This document shows, in pieces, positions 8,473 to 19,968 of a stretch of DNA of 64,000 nucleotides (within the stretch, counting starts at the first letter, position 1; each line of letters opens with the position of its first letter). The stretch lies in the NCBI RefSeq assembly GCF_003012815.1, contig NZ_PXYJ01000004.1:1-64000 (forward strand), written 5' to 3'. Under the pieces are notes generated by a model. That model made no database searches, was not told where the DNA came from, and was given only the letters and a program-made list of their open reading frames with translations. The position numbers and the translations under genes were made by a program. Source of the stretch: Allosphingosinicella vermicomposti (lineage in GTDB: Bacteria > Pseudomonadota > Alphaproteobacteria > Sphingomonadales > Sphingomonadaceae).

Positions 8473-9276
8473 ATGATCAGCATGAATGGAATGGAGGCGA
8501 TGACCCGCCTCGGCTTTGCCGCACGCGGCGTGATGTATGTGCTGATCGGTTACCTCGCGATCCAGACCGGACGGACCGAAGATGGCACAGGTGCGCTTCA
8601 ATATCTGTCGAGCGGCGCGGGCCGCGCCATCCTTGGCCTGATGGCGCTCGGTTTTGCCGGCTATGCGATTTGGCGGCTGTCGGAAGCAGTCATCGACAGC
8701 GAGGGCAATGGCAAAGATGCCAAAGGCTGGGCGGTTCGCATTGGCGGGGCGGTAAGCGGGCTTGTCCATCTCGGCCTGGGTTTCTACGCCCTGATGCTGG
8801 CCCTCCACATGTCCGCCGGGGACGGTGGAGGTGCAGGCGCGGAAAAGGGCGCGGCCACAGCGCTCAGCCTGCCCGGAGGGCCGGTTCTCCTCACCATCGC
8901 CGCGATCGCCCTTGCCGGGACCAGCCTCTATCAAATGGTGAAAGCGGTGCGGCTCCGCTTTCTCGACCATCTCGACCACGAAGCGGCGCACCAAGCCTGG
9001 GTGATGTGGATCGGCCGCGCAGGCTATAGCGCGCGCGGTGTCGTTTTCCTGATCATGGGCTGGTTCCTGTGGCGCGCGGCGCAAAGCGCGCGCGCCGAGC
9101 AAGCCGGCGATATGGGTCAGGCCTTGGCCTTGCTCCCCGCGACACTGCAATGGATCGTCGCGGCGGGGCTCCTGCTCTTCGGCCTCTTCAGCTTCGTCGA
9201 GGCCCGCTACCGCCGCATCAACAATCCCGACGTGATCGCGCGGTTGAAGGGAATGGGAATGGCCGTGCGAGCATGA
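8473..9276 (+). CDS. DUF1206 inner-membrane protein
   Basis: A 267-aa integral membrane protein built of three repeats of a helix pair, about six transmembrane segments, each opening with an RxGFAARGVMYVLIGY-like or RAGYSARGVVFLIMGW-like motif. This is the DUF1206 family, with unknown function. GGGAGG lies seven bases before the ATG. It sits 53 bp after the hybrid kinase on the same strand and 88 bp before fumarase. No signal ties it functionally to either. Confidence 0.85.
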   Translation: MISMNGMEAMTRLGFAARGVMYVLIGYLAIQTGRTEDGTGALQYLSSGAGRAILGLMALGFAGYAIWRLSEAVIDSEGNGKDAKGWAVRIGGAVSGLVHLGLGFYALMLALHMSAGDGGGAGAEKGAATALSLPGGPVLLTIAAIALAGTSLYQMVKAVRLRFLDHLDHEAAHQAWVMWIGRAGYSARGVVFLIMGWFLWRAAQSARAEQAGDMGQALALLPATLQWIVAAGLLLFGLFSFVEARYRRINNPDVIARLKGMGMAVRA

Positions 9277-9364
9277 GGCTCGCCCGCCACTCAAAGCCCC
9301 TCCCCCTTTTGCGTCCATCCCGCTAGAAGCGCGCCAGACTTCATATCCAAGCGGGATTGCCACC

Positions 9365-10882
9365 TTGACCACCATCATTCGGGAAGCGGACCTTATCGAG
9401 AGCGTCGCGGATGCGCTTCAGTACATCTCTTACTATCACCCAATGGATTATATCCGGGCGTTGGGCGACGCCTATGAAGCCGAGGAATCGCCGGCAGCGA
9501 AGGACGCGATCGCGCAGATCCTGACCAACAGCCGCATGTGCGCTGAGGGTCACCGGCCGATCTGCCAGGATACCGGCATCGTCACCGTGTTCGTGAAGTG
9601 GGGACAGGAATGCCTGCTCGACAGCAAATTGAGCCTGCAACAGGTGGTGGATGAAGGCGTCCGCCGCGCCTATCGTCACCCCGAAAATCCGCTGCGGTCC
9701 TCGATCCTCGCCGATCCGGCGTTCGGCCGCGTCAACACGAAGGACAATACGCCTTCGGTCCTTCATGTGGAGATGGTGCCGGGCAACAAGGTCGACATTA
9801 CGGTCGCTGCGAAGGGCGGCGGCAGCGAGAACAAGTCCAAGTTCAAGATGCTGAACCCCAGCGACTCCATCGTCGACTGGGTACTTGAAATGGTGCCGCA
9901 AATGGGCGCGGGCTGGTGCCCGCCCGGCATGCTCGGCATCGGCATTGGCGGCACGGCGGAAAAGGCGATGCTACTCGCCAAGGAAAGCCTGATGGGTTCG
10001 ATCGACATGGCGCGATTGAAGGCGCGCGGGCCGCAGAACAAGATCGAAGAGCTTCGCATCGAATTGTTCGACAAGGTGAATGCGCTCGGCATCGGCGCGC
10101 AGGGCCTTGGCGGCCTTGCGACGATCCTCGACGTGAAGATCCTCGACTGGCCGACCCATGCCGCGTCGAAGCCGATCGCGATGATCCCCAATTGCGCCGC
10201 GACCCGCCACGCCCATTTCGTGCTGGATGGCTCAGGGCCCGTCTACCTCGAAACGCCGAAGCTTGAGGAATGGCCGGATGTCAATTGGACGCCAAGCAAG
10301 GAAGCCAAGCGCGTCAACCTCGATGAATTGACGCCGGAGCTGGTGCAGAGCTGGAAGCATGGCGACCGTCTGCTCCTTTCGGGCAAGATGCTCACCGGCC
10401 GCGACGCTGCGCACAAGCGGATCAAGGATATGCTGGATCGCGGCGAACAGCTGCCCGTCGAGTTCAAGGGCCGCGTCATTTATTATGTCGGCCCGGTTGA
10501 CCCGGTTGGCGAGGAGGTGGTTGGCCCGGCTGGCCCCACCACCGCCACCCGCATGGACAAGTTCACGCGCATGATGCTGGAACAGGGCCTCCTCGCCATG
10601 GTCGGCAAGGCCGAGCGCGGGCCGATGGCGATCGACGCGATCAGTGATCACAAGTCAGCCTATCTGATGGCCGTCGGCGGAGCCGCCTATCTCGTCGCCC
10701 GCGCGATCAAGGGATCGAAGGTCGTCGGGTTCGAGGATCTCGGCATGGAAGCGATCTACGAATTCGAGGTCGAGGACATGCCGGTAACGGTGGCGGTGGA
10801 TAGCGAGGGACAGAGCGTCCACCATCTTGCGCCGCTGGTATGGCGGGACAAGATCGCGAAGAAGGCGCTGGAAACGGCGTAA
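9365..10882 (+). CDS. Class I (iron-sulfur) fumarate hydratase
   Basis: A 505-aa single-chain class I fumarase catalysing fumarate to L-malate in the TCA cycle with an oxygen-sensitive [4Fe-4S] cluster. The probable cluster cysteines lie in ICQDTG (C67), GWCPPGM and PNCAATRH. The C-terminal beta domain carries the substrate-handling GRDAAHKR and YYVGPVDP segments. The start is a TTG at 9365 because no ATG or GTG fits upstream before a stop; the preceding GGGA is a weak ribosome binding site. Length is close to the E. coli FumA family (about 548 aa). It lies upstream of the propionate module, whose product succinyl-CoA enters the same cycle. Confidence 0.93.
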   Translation: MTTIIREADLIESVADALQYISYYHPMDYIRALGDAYEAEESPAAKDAIAQILTNSRMCAEGHRPICQDTGIVTVFVKWGQECLLDSKLSLQQVVDEGVRRAYRHPENPLRSSILADPAFGRVNTKDNTPSVLHVEMVPGNKVDITVAAKGGGSENKSKFKMLNPSDSIVDWVLEMVPQMGAGWCPPGMLGIGIGGTAEKAMLLAKESLMGSIDMARLKARGPQNKIEELRIELFDKVNALGIGAQGLGGLATILDVKILDWPTHAASKPIAMIPNCAATRHAHFVLDGSGPVYLETPKLEEWPDVNWTPSKEAKRVNLDELTPELVQSWKHGDRLLLSGKMLTGRDAAHKRIKDMLDRGEQLPVEFKGRVIYYVGPVDPVGEEVVGPAGPTTATRMDKFTRMMLEQGLLAMVGKAERGPMAIDAISDHKSAYLMAVGGAAYLVARAIKGSKVVGFEDLGMEAIYEFEVEDMPVTVAVDSEGQSVHHLAPLVWRDKIAKKALETA

Positions 10883-10890
10883 CCTTCCCT

Positions 10891-10972
10891 GTCATGCTGA
10901 ACTTGTTTCAGCATCCATCTAGCGGGCAGTTCAACTGTCTCCGCCATGGACCCTGAAACAAGTTGGGGTGAC
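10891..10972. repeat. Inverted repeat with CTGAAACAAGTT core
   Basis: The left arm AACTTGTTTCAG (near 10900) pairs with CTGAAACAAGTT (near 10952), flanked by GTCATGCT and GGGGTGACG ends. It differs in sequence from the CTTCGACAAGCTCAG family. It lies between fumarase and pccB and may act as a terminator or mRNA end. Confidence 0.65.
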
Positions 10973-11057
10973 GATGGGGGCTAGGCGCCTCTCTTCCATT
11001 GCCTTTTGCGCGCGTCCCTGAAAAAGGGGCTGCAAAGACAAGTGAGAGGAGCCTCCT

Positions 11058-12590
11058 TTGGCGACCACGATCGAGGAACTGGAAGACCGTCGCGAGCGCG
11101 CGCGGCTGGGCGGCGGGCAGGCGCGGATCGATGCGCAGCATGCCAAGGGGCGGCTGACCGCGCGAGAGCGGCTCGACGTGCTGCTCGATCCCGGCAGCTT
11201 CGAAGAATATGACATGTTCGTCGAGCATAATTGCTCCGATTTCGGCATGGAAAGCCAGAAGGTGCCGGGCGACGGCGTCGTCACCGGATCGGGCACGATC
11301 AACGGCCGCCTCGTCTACGTCTTCGCGCAGGACTTCACCGTGTTCGGCGGCTCGCTGTCCGAACGCCACGCGCAGAAGATCTGCAAGGTGATGGACATGG
11401 CGCTGAAGGTCGGCGCGCCGGTCATCGGTTTGAACGACTCCGGCGGCGCGCGCATCCAGGAGGGCGTGGCCTCACTCGGCGGCTATGCCGAGGTATTCCA
11501 GCGCAACGTGCTCGCATCCGGCGTGGTGCCACAGATTAGCCTGATCATGGGCCCGTGCGCGGGCGGCGCGGTCTATTCACCCGCAATGACAGACTTCATC
11601 TTCATGGTGAAGGATTCAAGCTATATGTTCGTCACCGGCCCCGACGTGGTGAAGACCGTCACCAACGAAGTCGTGACGCAGGAGGAATTGGGCGGCGCCG
11701 TCACCCACACGACCAAGTCGGGCGTGGCGGACGTGGCCTTCGAGAATGACATCGAAGCGCTGCTCGCGACCCGCGACTTCTTCGACTATCTGCCGCTGTC
11801 GAACCGCCACGATCTGCCCACGCGGCCGACGACGGATCCCTGGGACCGGATCGAGGATAGCCTCGATACGCTCATCCCGGACAGCGCGAACAAGCCCTAT
11901 GACATGCACGAGCTCATCCGGAAGGTCGTCGACGAAGGCGATTTCTTCGAGGTGCAGCCGACCCATGCGGGGAACATTCTCTGCGGCTTCGGGCGCGTCG
12001 AGGGGCGCACGATCGGCATCGTCGCCAACCAGCCGATGGTGCTGGCCGGCGTGCTCGACATCAACAGTTCGAAAAAAGCCGGGCGCTTCGTCCGCTTCTG
12101 CGACGCCTTCGACATTCCGATCGTCACCTTCGTCGACGTGCCGGGCTTCCTCCCCGGCGTCGCGCAGGAGCATAGCGGCATCATCAAGCACGGCGCGAAA
12201 CTGCTCTTCGCTTATGCCGAAGCGACCGTGCCCAAGATCACCGTCATCACCCGCAAGGCCTATGGCGGCGCCTATGACGTCATGGCCTCAAAACACCTGC
12301 GCGGCGACTTGAACTACGCCTGGCCGTCCGCCGAAATCGCGGTGATGGGCGCGAAGGGCGCGGTGGAGATCATCTTCCGCAAGGACATTGGCGACGCGCA
12401 AAAGATCGCCGAGCGCACCCGCGAATATGAGGAACGCTTCGCCAATCCCTTCGTGGCAGCGAGCAAGGGCTTCATCGACGAGGTGATCATGCCCCATTCC
12501 ACGCGGCGGCGCATCGCGCTGGGCTTGCGGAAGCTACGCGACAAGCAGCTCGAAAATCCGTGGAAGAAGCATGACAATATTCCGCTTTAG
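11058..12590 (+). CDS. pccB: Propionyl-CoA carboxylase, carboxyltransferase (beta) subunit
   Basis: A 510-aa subunit that moves the carboxyl group from carboxybiotin to propionyl-CoA, giving (S)-methylmalonyl-CoA. It has two crotonase-like halves with the oxyanion motifs [10 protein letters not shown] and, in the second half, VDVPGFLPG. The [24 protein letters not shown] and [11 protein letters not shown] segments are typical of PccB. The start is TTG at 11058, with GAGAGGAG about seven bases upstream. It opens a same-strand run with mce, mcm and pccA, together converting propionyl-CoA to succinyl-CoA. Propionyl-CoA is expected from odd-chain fatty acids, valine, isoleucine or methionine. Confidence 0.96.
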   Translation: MATTIEELEDRRERARLGGGQARIDAQHAKGRLTARERLDVLLDPGSFEEYDMFVEHNCSDFGMESQKVPGDGVVTGSGTINGRLVYVFAQDFTVFGGSLSERHAQKICKVMDMALKVGAPVIGLNDSGGARIQEGVASLGGYAEVFQRNVLASGVVPQISLIMGPCAGGAVYSPAMTDFIFMVKDSSYMFVTGPDVVKTVTNEVVTQEELGGAVTHTTKSGVADVAFENDIEALLATRDFFDYLPLSNRHDLPTRPTTDPWDRIEDSLDTLIPDSANKPYDMHELIRKVVDEGDFFEVQPTHAGNILCGFGRVEGRTIGIVANQPMVLAGVLDINSSKKAGRFVRFCDAFDIPIVTFVDVPGFLPGVAQEHSGIIKHGAKLLFAYAEATVPKITVITRKAYGGAYDVMASKHLRGDLNYAWPSAEIAVMGAKGAVEIIFRKDIGDAQKIAERTREYEERFANPFVAASKGFIDEVIMPHSTRRRIALGLRKLRDKQLENPWKKHDNIPL

Positions 12591-12602
12591 AAGGGAATGA
12601 CG

Positions 12603-13106
12603 ATGTCAAAAGCTAAGGCAATTTGTGAGCGCGCTCGGCGACAGGTTCGCGAGCAATTCGATTTTGTTTCCTTAGAAGATGCTCAGTTTGTCTGGAACCA
12701 TGAGCCAGATGGGTCAGGAAAATGGCTAGAAGAAGCGCTTGTCGTAGTTCCGAAGGGAGCAATGGGTACGGATGTCCACGAACTTAGCAGTTCCACTGGA
12801 GGAGACTCAGAAGGTTGGCCGGATGCACCTTATAACAACCCGGGATTCATCTTTGGGCAGCTACTTTTCCACGAGTGGACATCGAAAGCCGAGCAAGTCG
12901 AAGCAATTGCCGAATTTGCAAAAATCAAAGAGCTTGGCTGGGCCCGAGAAATCCTGCGAGGGATCGCAACGGATGTGGGTGCCTTCTACCACGATGACGA
13001 TAATACTGTTTGGTCGGAGATGCGCTGCATAACGGACGTCGAGAATTTTCGGAACGAAATCCTCTTTCAGTTGGAACAACACGCTGAAAAAGAGAATGAG
13101 GAATGA
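12603..13106 (+). CDS. Orphan low-GC hypothetical protein within the propionate module
   Basis: A 167-aa protein of unknown function, or 169 aa if the ATG at 12597 is used. It is soluble and acidic, with recognisable stretches WNHEPDGSGKWLEEAL, DAPYNNPGFIFGQLLFHEW and ITDVENFRNEILFQLEQ. It has no family match that I recognise. Its codon use is clearly different from its neighbours, with many A/T third positions (GCA, AAA, GAA, ATT, TTA). It nevertheless fits tightly, starting 12 bp after pccB and ending in a four-base overlap with mce. This suggests an acquired gene now translated with the module. AAGGGA lies upstream of both start candidates. Confidence 0.75.
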   Translation: MSKAKAICERARRQVREQFDFVSLEDAQFVWNHEPDGSGKWLEEALVVVPKGAMGTDVHELSSSTGGDSEGWPDAPYNNPGFIFGQLLFHEWTSKAEQVEAIAEFAKIKELGWAREILRGIATDVGAFYHDDDNTVWSEMRCITDVENFRNEILFQLEQHAEKENEE

Positions 13107-13522
13107 ACCTCGGCCGTCTGAACCATGTCGGGGTCGCGACCCCGTCCATCGAAAAGAGCATCCCGATCTATCGCGACCTGCTCGGTGCGACGACGATCCA
13201 TGAAGCGTTCGATTTGCCCGCGCAGGGCGTTCGGGTGTGTTTCGTCGATACGCCGAACAGCCAGATCGAATTGATCGAGCCGCTGGGCGAAACCTCGCCG
13301 ATCCTGAAGTTTCTGGAGAAGAACCCGCTCGGCGGGCAGCATCATGTCTGCTTCGAAGTGCCGGACATTCATGCCGCCAAGGCCGAGATGGAGGCCAAGG
13401 GTGCCAAAGTGCTTGGCGAGCCGCGCATCGGGGCGCATGGCACGCCGGTGATCTTCGTGCATCCCAAGGACATGGGCGGGATGCTGGTGGAATTGATGGA
13501 GACGCCGCGTGAAGGGCATTGA
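13103..13522 (+). CDS. mce: Methylmalonyl-CoA epimerase
   Basis: A 139-aa vicinal-oxygen-chelate fold enzyme that interconverts (S)- and (R)-methylmalonyl-CoA, the step between the carboxylase and the mutase. Visible metal-ligand motifs are NHVGVATP (His8), GGQHHVCFEV (His) and the C-terminal GGMLVELME (Glu). Length matches the family (about 135-145 aa). The ATG overlaps the stop of the orphan gene by four bases (ATGA), so translation is likely coupled. Confidence 0.95.
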   Translation: MNLGRLNHVGVATPSIEKSIPIYRDLLGATTIHEAFDLPAQGVRVCFVDTPNSQIELIEPLGETSPILKFLEKNPLGGQHHVCFEVPDIHAAKAEMEAKGAKVLGEPRIGAHGTPVIFVHPKDMGGMLVELMETPREGH

Positions 13523-13528
13523 GCCAAG

Positions 13529-13643
13529 CTCCCTCTCCCCTTGGGAGAGGGTTGGGGTGAGGGTGGTCGGGCTTTCCGGAACCGGACACCCTCACCCTCC
13601 CATGCTGGCGCATGGGCCCCTCCCTCTCCCGACGGGAGAGGGT
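13529..13643. repeat. CCCTCTCCC-type palindromic repeat
   Basis: Same element type as at 1651-1773, with outer CCCTCTCCC/GGGAGAGGG hairpins and a central GGGTGAGGGT/ACCCTCACCC pairing. Its right end, GGGAGAGGG at about 13634-13642, lies three bases before the GTG start of the mutase and appears to provide its ribosome binding site. Confidence 0.8.
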
Positions 13644-13645
13644 TT

Positions 13646-15895
13646 GTGAGCAACAAACCCACGCGCGCCGATTGGGAGGCGCTGGCCGCCAAGGAAGTGA
13701 AGGGGCGCGATCTTACCTGGCAGACGCCGGAAGGAATCGCCGTGAAGCCGCTTTACACGGCGGAGGATGTCGAGGGCATCGACCCCGGCCTGCCCGGCTT
13801 CGCGCCATTCACGCGCGGTGTGCGGGCCAGCATGTATGCGGGCCGCCCGTGGACGATCCGCCAATATGCAGGCTTCTCGACTGCCGAGGAATCGAACGCT
13901 TTCTATCGCCGCAACCTTGCCGCGGGGCAGAAGGGGCTTTCGGTCGCCTTCGATCTTGCCACGCACCGGGGCTATGACAGCGATCACCCGCGCGTCGTCG
14001 GCGATGTCGGCAAGGCCGGCGTCGCGATCGACACGATCGACGATATGAAGATCCTGTTCGACGGCATTCCGCTCGATCAAATGTCCGTCAGCATGACGAT
14101 GAACGGCGCGGTGATCCCGATCCTTGCTTTCTACATCGTCGCGGCGGAGGAGCAGGGCGTCCCTCAGGAGAAGCTGGACGGCACGATCCAGAACGACATC
14201 CTGAAGGAGTTCATGGTCCGCAACACCTATATTTACCCGCCTGAGCCCAGCATGCGGATCATTTCGGACATCATCGCCTTCACGTCCGAGAATATGCCGA
14301 AATTCAACTCCATCTCCATCTCCGGCTATCACATGCAGGAGGCGGGGGCGACGCAGGTGCAGGAACTCGCCTTCACCATCGCGGACGGCAAGGAATATGC
14401 GCGCGCAGCGATGGCGACCGGGCTCGATCTCGACAAGTTCGCCGGCCGCCTGTCCTTCTTCTTCGCCATCGGCATGAACTTCTTCATGGAAGTGGCGAAG
14501 CTGCGCGCCGCGCGGAAATTGTGGCATCGCGTGATGACGGATCTCGGCGCCAAGGACGAGCGCTCGAAAATGCTGCGCACCCATTGCCAGACGTCGGGCG
14601 TGTCGCTGACCGAGCAGGACCCGTACAACAACGTCATCCGCACCACGGTGGAGGCTATGGCGGCGGCATTGGGCGGCACGCAGTCGCTTCACACCAATGC
14701 GCTCGACGAAGCCATCGCGCTTCCGACCGATTTCTCCGCCCGCATCGCGCGCAACACGCAGATCGTGCTGCAGGAAGAAACCGGCATCACCAATGTCGTC
14801 GATCCTTTGGGCGGCTCTTATTATGTCGAGGCGCTGACGCAGGAGCTTTACGATCGCGCCTGGGAGATTATCGAGCGCGTCGAGGCCGAAGGCGGCATGG
14901 CGAAGGCCGTGGCGGCAGGCTGGCCCAAGGCGATGATCGAGGAAGCCTCTGCCGCCCGCGCCGCACGCGTCGACAAGGGCGAGGACGTGATCGTCGGCGT
15001 CAACCGCTATCGCCTCGCCGACGAGGCTGAGATCGACATTCTGGATGTCGACAATCACGCCGTGCGCGAGGCGCAGATCCGCCGCATCGAAAAGGTGAAG
15101 GCGGAGCGCGACGAAGCCAGGTGCCAGGCCGCGCTCGATGCTTTGCGCGAAGGCGCGAAACCCTTCACCCCTACCGTTCGGACTGAGCTTGTCGAAGGGC
15201 TGTCCTCCTCTTCAACCGATGCAGAAGGAAAGACAGGGCTTCGACAAGCTCAGCCCGAACGGGATGGGATGCGAACAAACCTGTTGGCTCTTGCGGTGGA
15301 ATGCGCCCGCGCCCGCGCGACGCTCGGCGAGATTTCCTCCGCCATGGAGGATGCATTCGGCCGCTACGGCACCAATCCGCAGCCGGTGAGCGGCATTTAT
15401 GGCGGCGCCTACAGCGAGGACCGCCGCTGGGCGCAGTTGGTCGACGGTGTCGGCTCCGTGGCGCAGCGCAAGGGCCGCAAGCCGCGCATGCTAACCGCCA
15501 AGATGGGCCAGGACGGACATGATCGGGGCGCCAATCTCGTTTCCTCGGTCTTCGGCGATCTCGGTTTCGAGGTGGTGGCAGGTCCCCTCTTCCAGACGCC
15601 GAAGGAAGCCGCCGACCTCGCCATCGAAAAGGATGTGGACGTGGTCGGCGCCTCCAGCCTCGCGGCGGGGCACAAGACCTTGATCCCGGAGTTGATCGGA
15701 CATCTGAAGGATGCGGGCCGCAGTGACATCAAGGTCATTGCAGGTGGCGTCATCCCCGCGCAGGACTATCAGTACCTACGCGATGCCGGAGTGCAGGGCA
15801 TTTTCGGGCCGGGCACCAATCTGGTGGACGCGGCGGGCGAAGTGCTGAAACTGCTGGGTCATAATGTGCCGCCGCAAGGCTTGGCTGATGAGTGA
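13646..15895 (+). CDS. Methylmalonyl-CoA mutase with in-frame palindrome insertion
   Basis: An adenosylcobalamin enzyme converting (R)-methylmalonyl-CoA to succinyl-CoA. The catalytic TIM barrel is recognised by [27 protein letters not shown] and [10 protein letters not shown]. The C-terminal B12 domain has the base-off motif DGHDRG, with the ligand His near residue 625, and the GGVIPAQDY segment. The GTG at 13646 ([10 protein letters not shown]) is chosen because an upstream ATG at 13541 would translate an intergenic palindrome as 35 extra residues. The protein is 749 aa, about 30 more than usual. The excess is residues about 510-539, encoded by a palindromic repeat (15174-15262) in the linker between barrel and B12 domain. 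The frame is intact, so the enzyme is probably functional. Confidence 0.95.
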   Translation: MSNKPTRADWEALAAKEVKGRDLTWQTPEGIAVKPLYTAEDVEGIDPGLPGFAPFTRGVRASMYAGRPWTIRQYAGFSTAEESNAFYRRNLAAGQKGLSVAFDLATHRGYDSDHPRVVGDVGKAGVAIDTIDDMKILFDGIPLDQMSVSMTMNGAVIPILAFYIVAAEEQGVPQEKLDGTIQNDILKEFMVRNTYIYPPEPSMRIISDIIAFTSENMPKFNSISISGYHMQEAGATQVQELAFTIADGKEYARAAMATGLDLDKFAGRLSFFFAIGMNFFMEVAKLRAARKLWHRVMTDLGAKDERSKMLRTHCQTSGVSLTEQDPYNNVIRTTVEAMAAALGGTQSLHTNALDEAIALPTDFSARIARNTQIVLQEETGITNVVDPLGGSYYVEALTQELYDRAWEIIERVEAEGGMAKAVAAGWPKAMIEEASAARAARVDKGEDVIVGVNRYRLADEAEIDILDVDNHAVREAQIRRIEKVKAERDEARCQAALDALREGAKPFTPTVRTELVEGLSSSSTDAEGKTGLRQAQPERDGMRTNLLALAVECARARATLGEISSAMEDAFGRYGTNPQPVSGIYGGAYSEDRRWAQLVDGVGSVAQRKGRKPRMLTAKMGQDGHDRGANLVSSVFGDLGFEVVAGPLFQTPKEAADLAIEKDVDVVGASSLAAGHKTLIPELIGHLKDAGRSDIKVIAGGVIPAQDYQYLRDAGVQGIFGPGTNLVDAAGEVLKLLGHNVPPQGLADE
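15174..15262. repeat. Palindromic repeat inserted in frame in the mutase gene
   Basis: Arms 15174-15197 and 15239-15262 are complementary over 24 bases with one mismatch (core CTTCGACAAGCTCAG, outer CCGTTCG/CGAACGG). The same family lies in intergenic positions elsewhere in the window. Here it is translated as TELVEG...RQAQPER without breaking the frame. Confidence 0.9.
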
Positions 15896-15904
15896 GGCTG
15901 CGAA

Positions 15905-16291
15905 ATGATGATGATCTTTCTAACCCTGGCGGCAAGCGTTGCGCAGGCCCCGGATTGCGCGAATGCGGTGACCACTCAAGAGCTCAACGAATGCGCGTCG
16001 GCCGAATATGAAAAAGCGGACCAGGCTTTGAACGCCGCGTGGCGAGAGGCTCTTGCCGTGGTCCGCAGCCAGGACAAGGACGACATTCCGCCCGGCGATA
16101 CCCGCCCGAAAGGCGAGGCAAAACTGCGCGAGGCCCAGCGTGCCTGGATCACCTATCGCGACGCCCATTGCGTGGTTCAGGGCTATCAGGCGCGCGGCGG
16201 GACGGCGGAAACCCTGATCAATCTTGGCTGCCTCACATCCGCGACGGAACAGCGGACCAAGGAGCTTCAGGCGCTTTATGAGGATCGGTGA
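15905..16291 (+). CDS. LprI/DUF1311-type periplasmic protein
   Basis: A 128-aa secreted protein with a short signal peptide (MMMIFLTLAASVAQA). Its mature domain matches DUF1311, the lysozyme-inhibitor LprI N-terminal family: CANAVTTQELNECASAEYEKAD, the Cys-rich HCVVQGYQARGGT and INLGCLTSATEQRTKEL. Four cysteines could form two disulfides in the periplasm. Family members bind lysozyme or have unknown roles. It lies between mcm and pccA, ten bases after mcm, but has no known link to propionate metabolism. Confidence 0.85.
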   Translation: MMMIFLTLAASVAQAPDCANAVTTQELNECASAEYEKADQALNAAWREALAVVRSQDKDDIPPGDTRPKGEAKLREAQRAWITYRDAHCVVQGYQARGGTAETLINLGCLTSATEQRTKELQALYEDR

Positions 16292-16459
16292 GGCGTTGGA
16301 TATCGCGGGCACCAGTCATCTTGGCCGTGACGGAATCGGCTATGCGCCGCCCGCGAATTCGACGCAGGGCACCATTTATCATGATGTTTCCCCGGACGCC
16401 TTGCAGTATCTCTTCACGACCGACGTCGCCCACGAACCCGAAACCGGATTTGTCATCGC

Positions 16460-16478
<19 letters not shown>
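16278..16478 (+). CDS. Possible small protein between LprI-like gene and pccA
   Basis: A 66-codon frame (MRIGEALDIAGTS...VIACSKKS) fills the gap between the LprI-like gene and pccA and overlaps both ends by 14 and 19 bases. Composition looks protein-like (GYAPPANSTQGTIYHDVSPDALQYLF), but G/C at third positions is lower than in neighbouring genes and there is no clear ribosome binding site. It may be a real small gene or chance coding. Confidence is low. Confidence 0.3.
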
Positions 16479-18448
<1,970 letters not shown>

Positions 18449-18463
18449 CAGCTCACCTTCACC

Positions 18464-18533
18464 CCGCTAGGGCTGAGCTTGTCGAAGCCCGGAACCAGCA
18501 CCTCCCGTCCTTCGACAGGCTCAGGACTAGCGG
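18464..18533. repeat. CCGCTAG...CTAGCGG palindromic repeat
   Basis: The left arm CCGCTAGGGCTGAGCTTGTC pairs with the right arm ending GGACTAGCGG, around a short variable centre. It is an intergenic copy between pccA and the efflux gene, starting 16 bp after the pccA stop, and could act as a terminator or RNA-stabilising hairpin. Confidence 0.9.
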
Positions 18534-18569
18534 TTGTGGGTCATCAGCCACCAAGGAATGAAGGCCCAT

Positions 18570-19766
18570 ATGCCGCGTTACAACCCTGCCCTCGGCTTCA
18601 TCTTCGTCACCGCGTTTCTGGATGTGATGGCGATGGGGATCGTGATACCGGTGCTGCCGGAGCTGATCCTCGAATTCACCGGATCGAACGCGCAGGCGGG
18701 CATTTATAACGGGCTTTTCGTGGCGCTGTGGGCGGCGATGCAGTTCGTCTTTTCGCCGATCATCGGGTCTTTGTCAGACCGTTACGGACGGCGGCCCGTC
18801 ATCCTGATTTCGGCGGGCGGCCTCGCAGCCGACTTCGCGCTGATGGCGCTAGCGCCGAACCTTTGGTGGCTGGCCGTTGGGCGGATGCTTGGCGGGCTGA
18901 CCTCGTCGAGCTTCACGACCGCGTTCGCCTATATGGCCGACATTACCGAGCCGGAGAAACGATCGCGCGCTTATGGCCTGATTGGCGCGGCGTTCAGTGG
19001 CGGTTTCGTCGCGGGGCCGATGATCGGCGGCGTGCTTGGTGAATGGGGGCCCCGCGTGCCCTTCTGGGTCGCGGCAGGGCTTGGGGGCGTCGCCTTTCTA
19101 TACGGCCTTGTCGTCCTTCCGGAATCGCTGCCGAAGGACAAGCGGATGGCCTTTTCGTGGAGCCGCGCCAATCCGTTCGGGGCGCTGCGCCTGCTCCGCT
19201 CGCATCCGGAGCTGTCCGGCCTCGCGGTCGTCAATTTCATTCTCTATTTCGCGCATCACGTCTTTTCGGCGGTATTCGTGCTGTATGCGGCCTACCGTTA
19301 TGGCTGGAGCACATGGGAGGTCGGCCTTGGCCTCGCACTCTGGGGCGTGCTCGACATTCTGGTCCAGGCGGTGCTCGTCGGCCCGGCGGTAAAGCGCGTC
19401 GGCGACCGCGCGGTGATGGTGTTCGGCCTGATGCTCGGCGCGGCGGGGCTCGCCATGCTTGGTTTGGCACCAACGGGCGAATGGTTCGTCGCGGGTATCT
19501 TCGTCAGCGCGCTTTGGGGATTTGCGATGCCGACGCTGCAATCGCTGATGACCCAGCGCGTGTCGGAGCAGGAACAAGGTCAGCTGCAAGGCGCCAATAT
19601 GAGCGTCGGCAGCATCGCGGGCGTCGCCTCGCCGCTTTTCTTCGGCTTCGTATACGCCGGTTCGGTGACGACGCTTCCCGGCTTGTCCTTCTACCTGGCC
19701 GCGGCGATTTTGATGGCGGCGGGGCTGCTCGGCTGGCGGGTCGGCTGGGCGCATCGGGACAGATAA
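18570..19766 (+). CDS. TetA-like major facilitator efflux protein
   Basis: A 398-aa inner-membrane transporter with 12 predicted helices. The family signature is the TetA/TCR group: FLDVMAMGIVIPVLPEL in helix 1, and GSLSDRYGRRPVIL in the helix 2-3 loop (MFS motif A). RMLGGLTSSSFTTAFAYMAD matches the TetA helix 4-5 region. Substrates of chromosomal relatives are often unknown, so tetracycline resistance cannot be claimed. The ATG at 18570 is chosen for AAGG five bases upstream; ATG at 18558 is possible but has no spacing from its AAGGA. Confidence 0.88.
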   Translation: MPRYNPALGFIFVTAFLDVMAMGIVIPVLPELILEFTGSNAQAGIYNGLFVALWAAMQFVFSPIIGSLSDRYGRRPVILISAGGLAADFALMALAPNLWWLAVGRMLGGLTSSSFTTAFAYMADITEPEKRSRAYGLIGAAFSGGFVAGPMIGGVLGEWGPRVPFWVAAGLGGVAFLYGLVVLPESLPKDKRMAFSWSRANPFGALRLLRSHPELSGLAVVNFILYFAHHVFSAVFVLYAAYRYGWSTWEVGLGLALWGVLDILVQAVLVGPAVKRVGDRAVMVFGLMLGAAGLAMLGLAPTGEWFVAGIFVSALWGFAMPTLQSLMTQRVSEQEQGQLQGANMSVGSIAGVASPLFFGFVYAGSVTTLPGLSFYLAAAILMAAGLLGWRVGWAHRDR

Positions 19767-19968
19767 AAGCGGCTTTCCTTGACTTTTGCCGCGTGCGCGG
19801 CCACATGGCGGCCACGCGAAGTTACTAGAGGCAGCGTGATCGCCCTTTCCGGGCCGGCCTCCTTCGCTCTTTCCAAGGCTTCCCCTTGTCACGCGGGTCG
19901 GCACAAACCCGCCGCGTATTCGCGCGCCATTTCGGCTGCGCGAACGCCGCTTTTACGTGAGTTTATCC

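Noticed and set aside
13592-15058. 488-aa minus-strand frame opposite methylmalonyl-CoA mutase
   Set aside because: Shadow of the conserved mutase gene; no ribosome binding site or family match.
18570-19766. Tetracycline resistance gene
   Set aside because: TetA-like motifs are present, but many chromosomal relatives have no such activity and no tetR-like repressor is adjacent.
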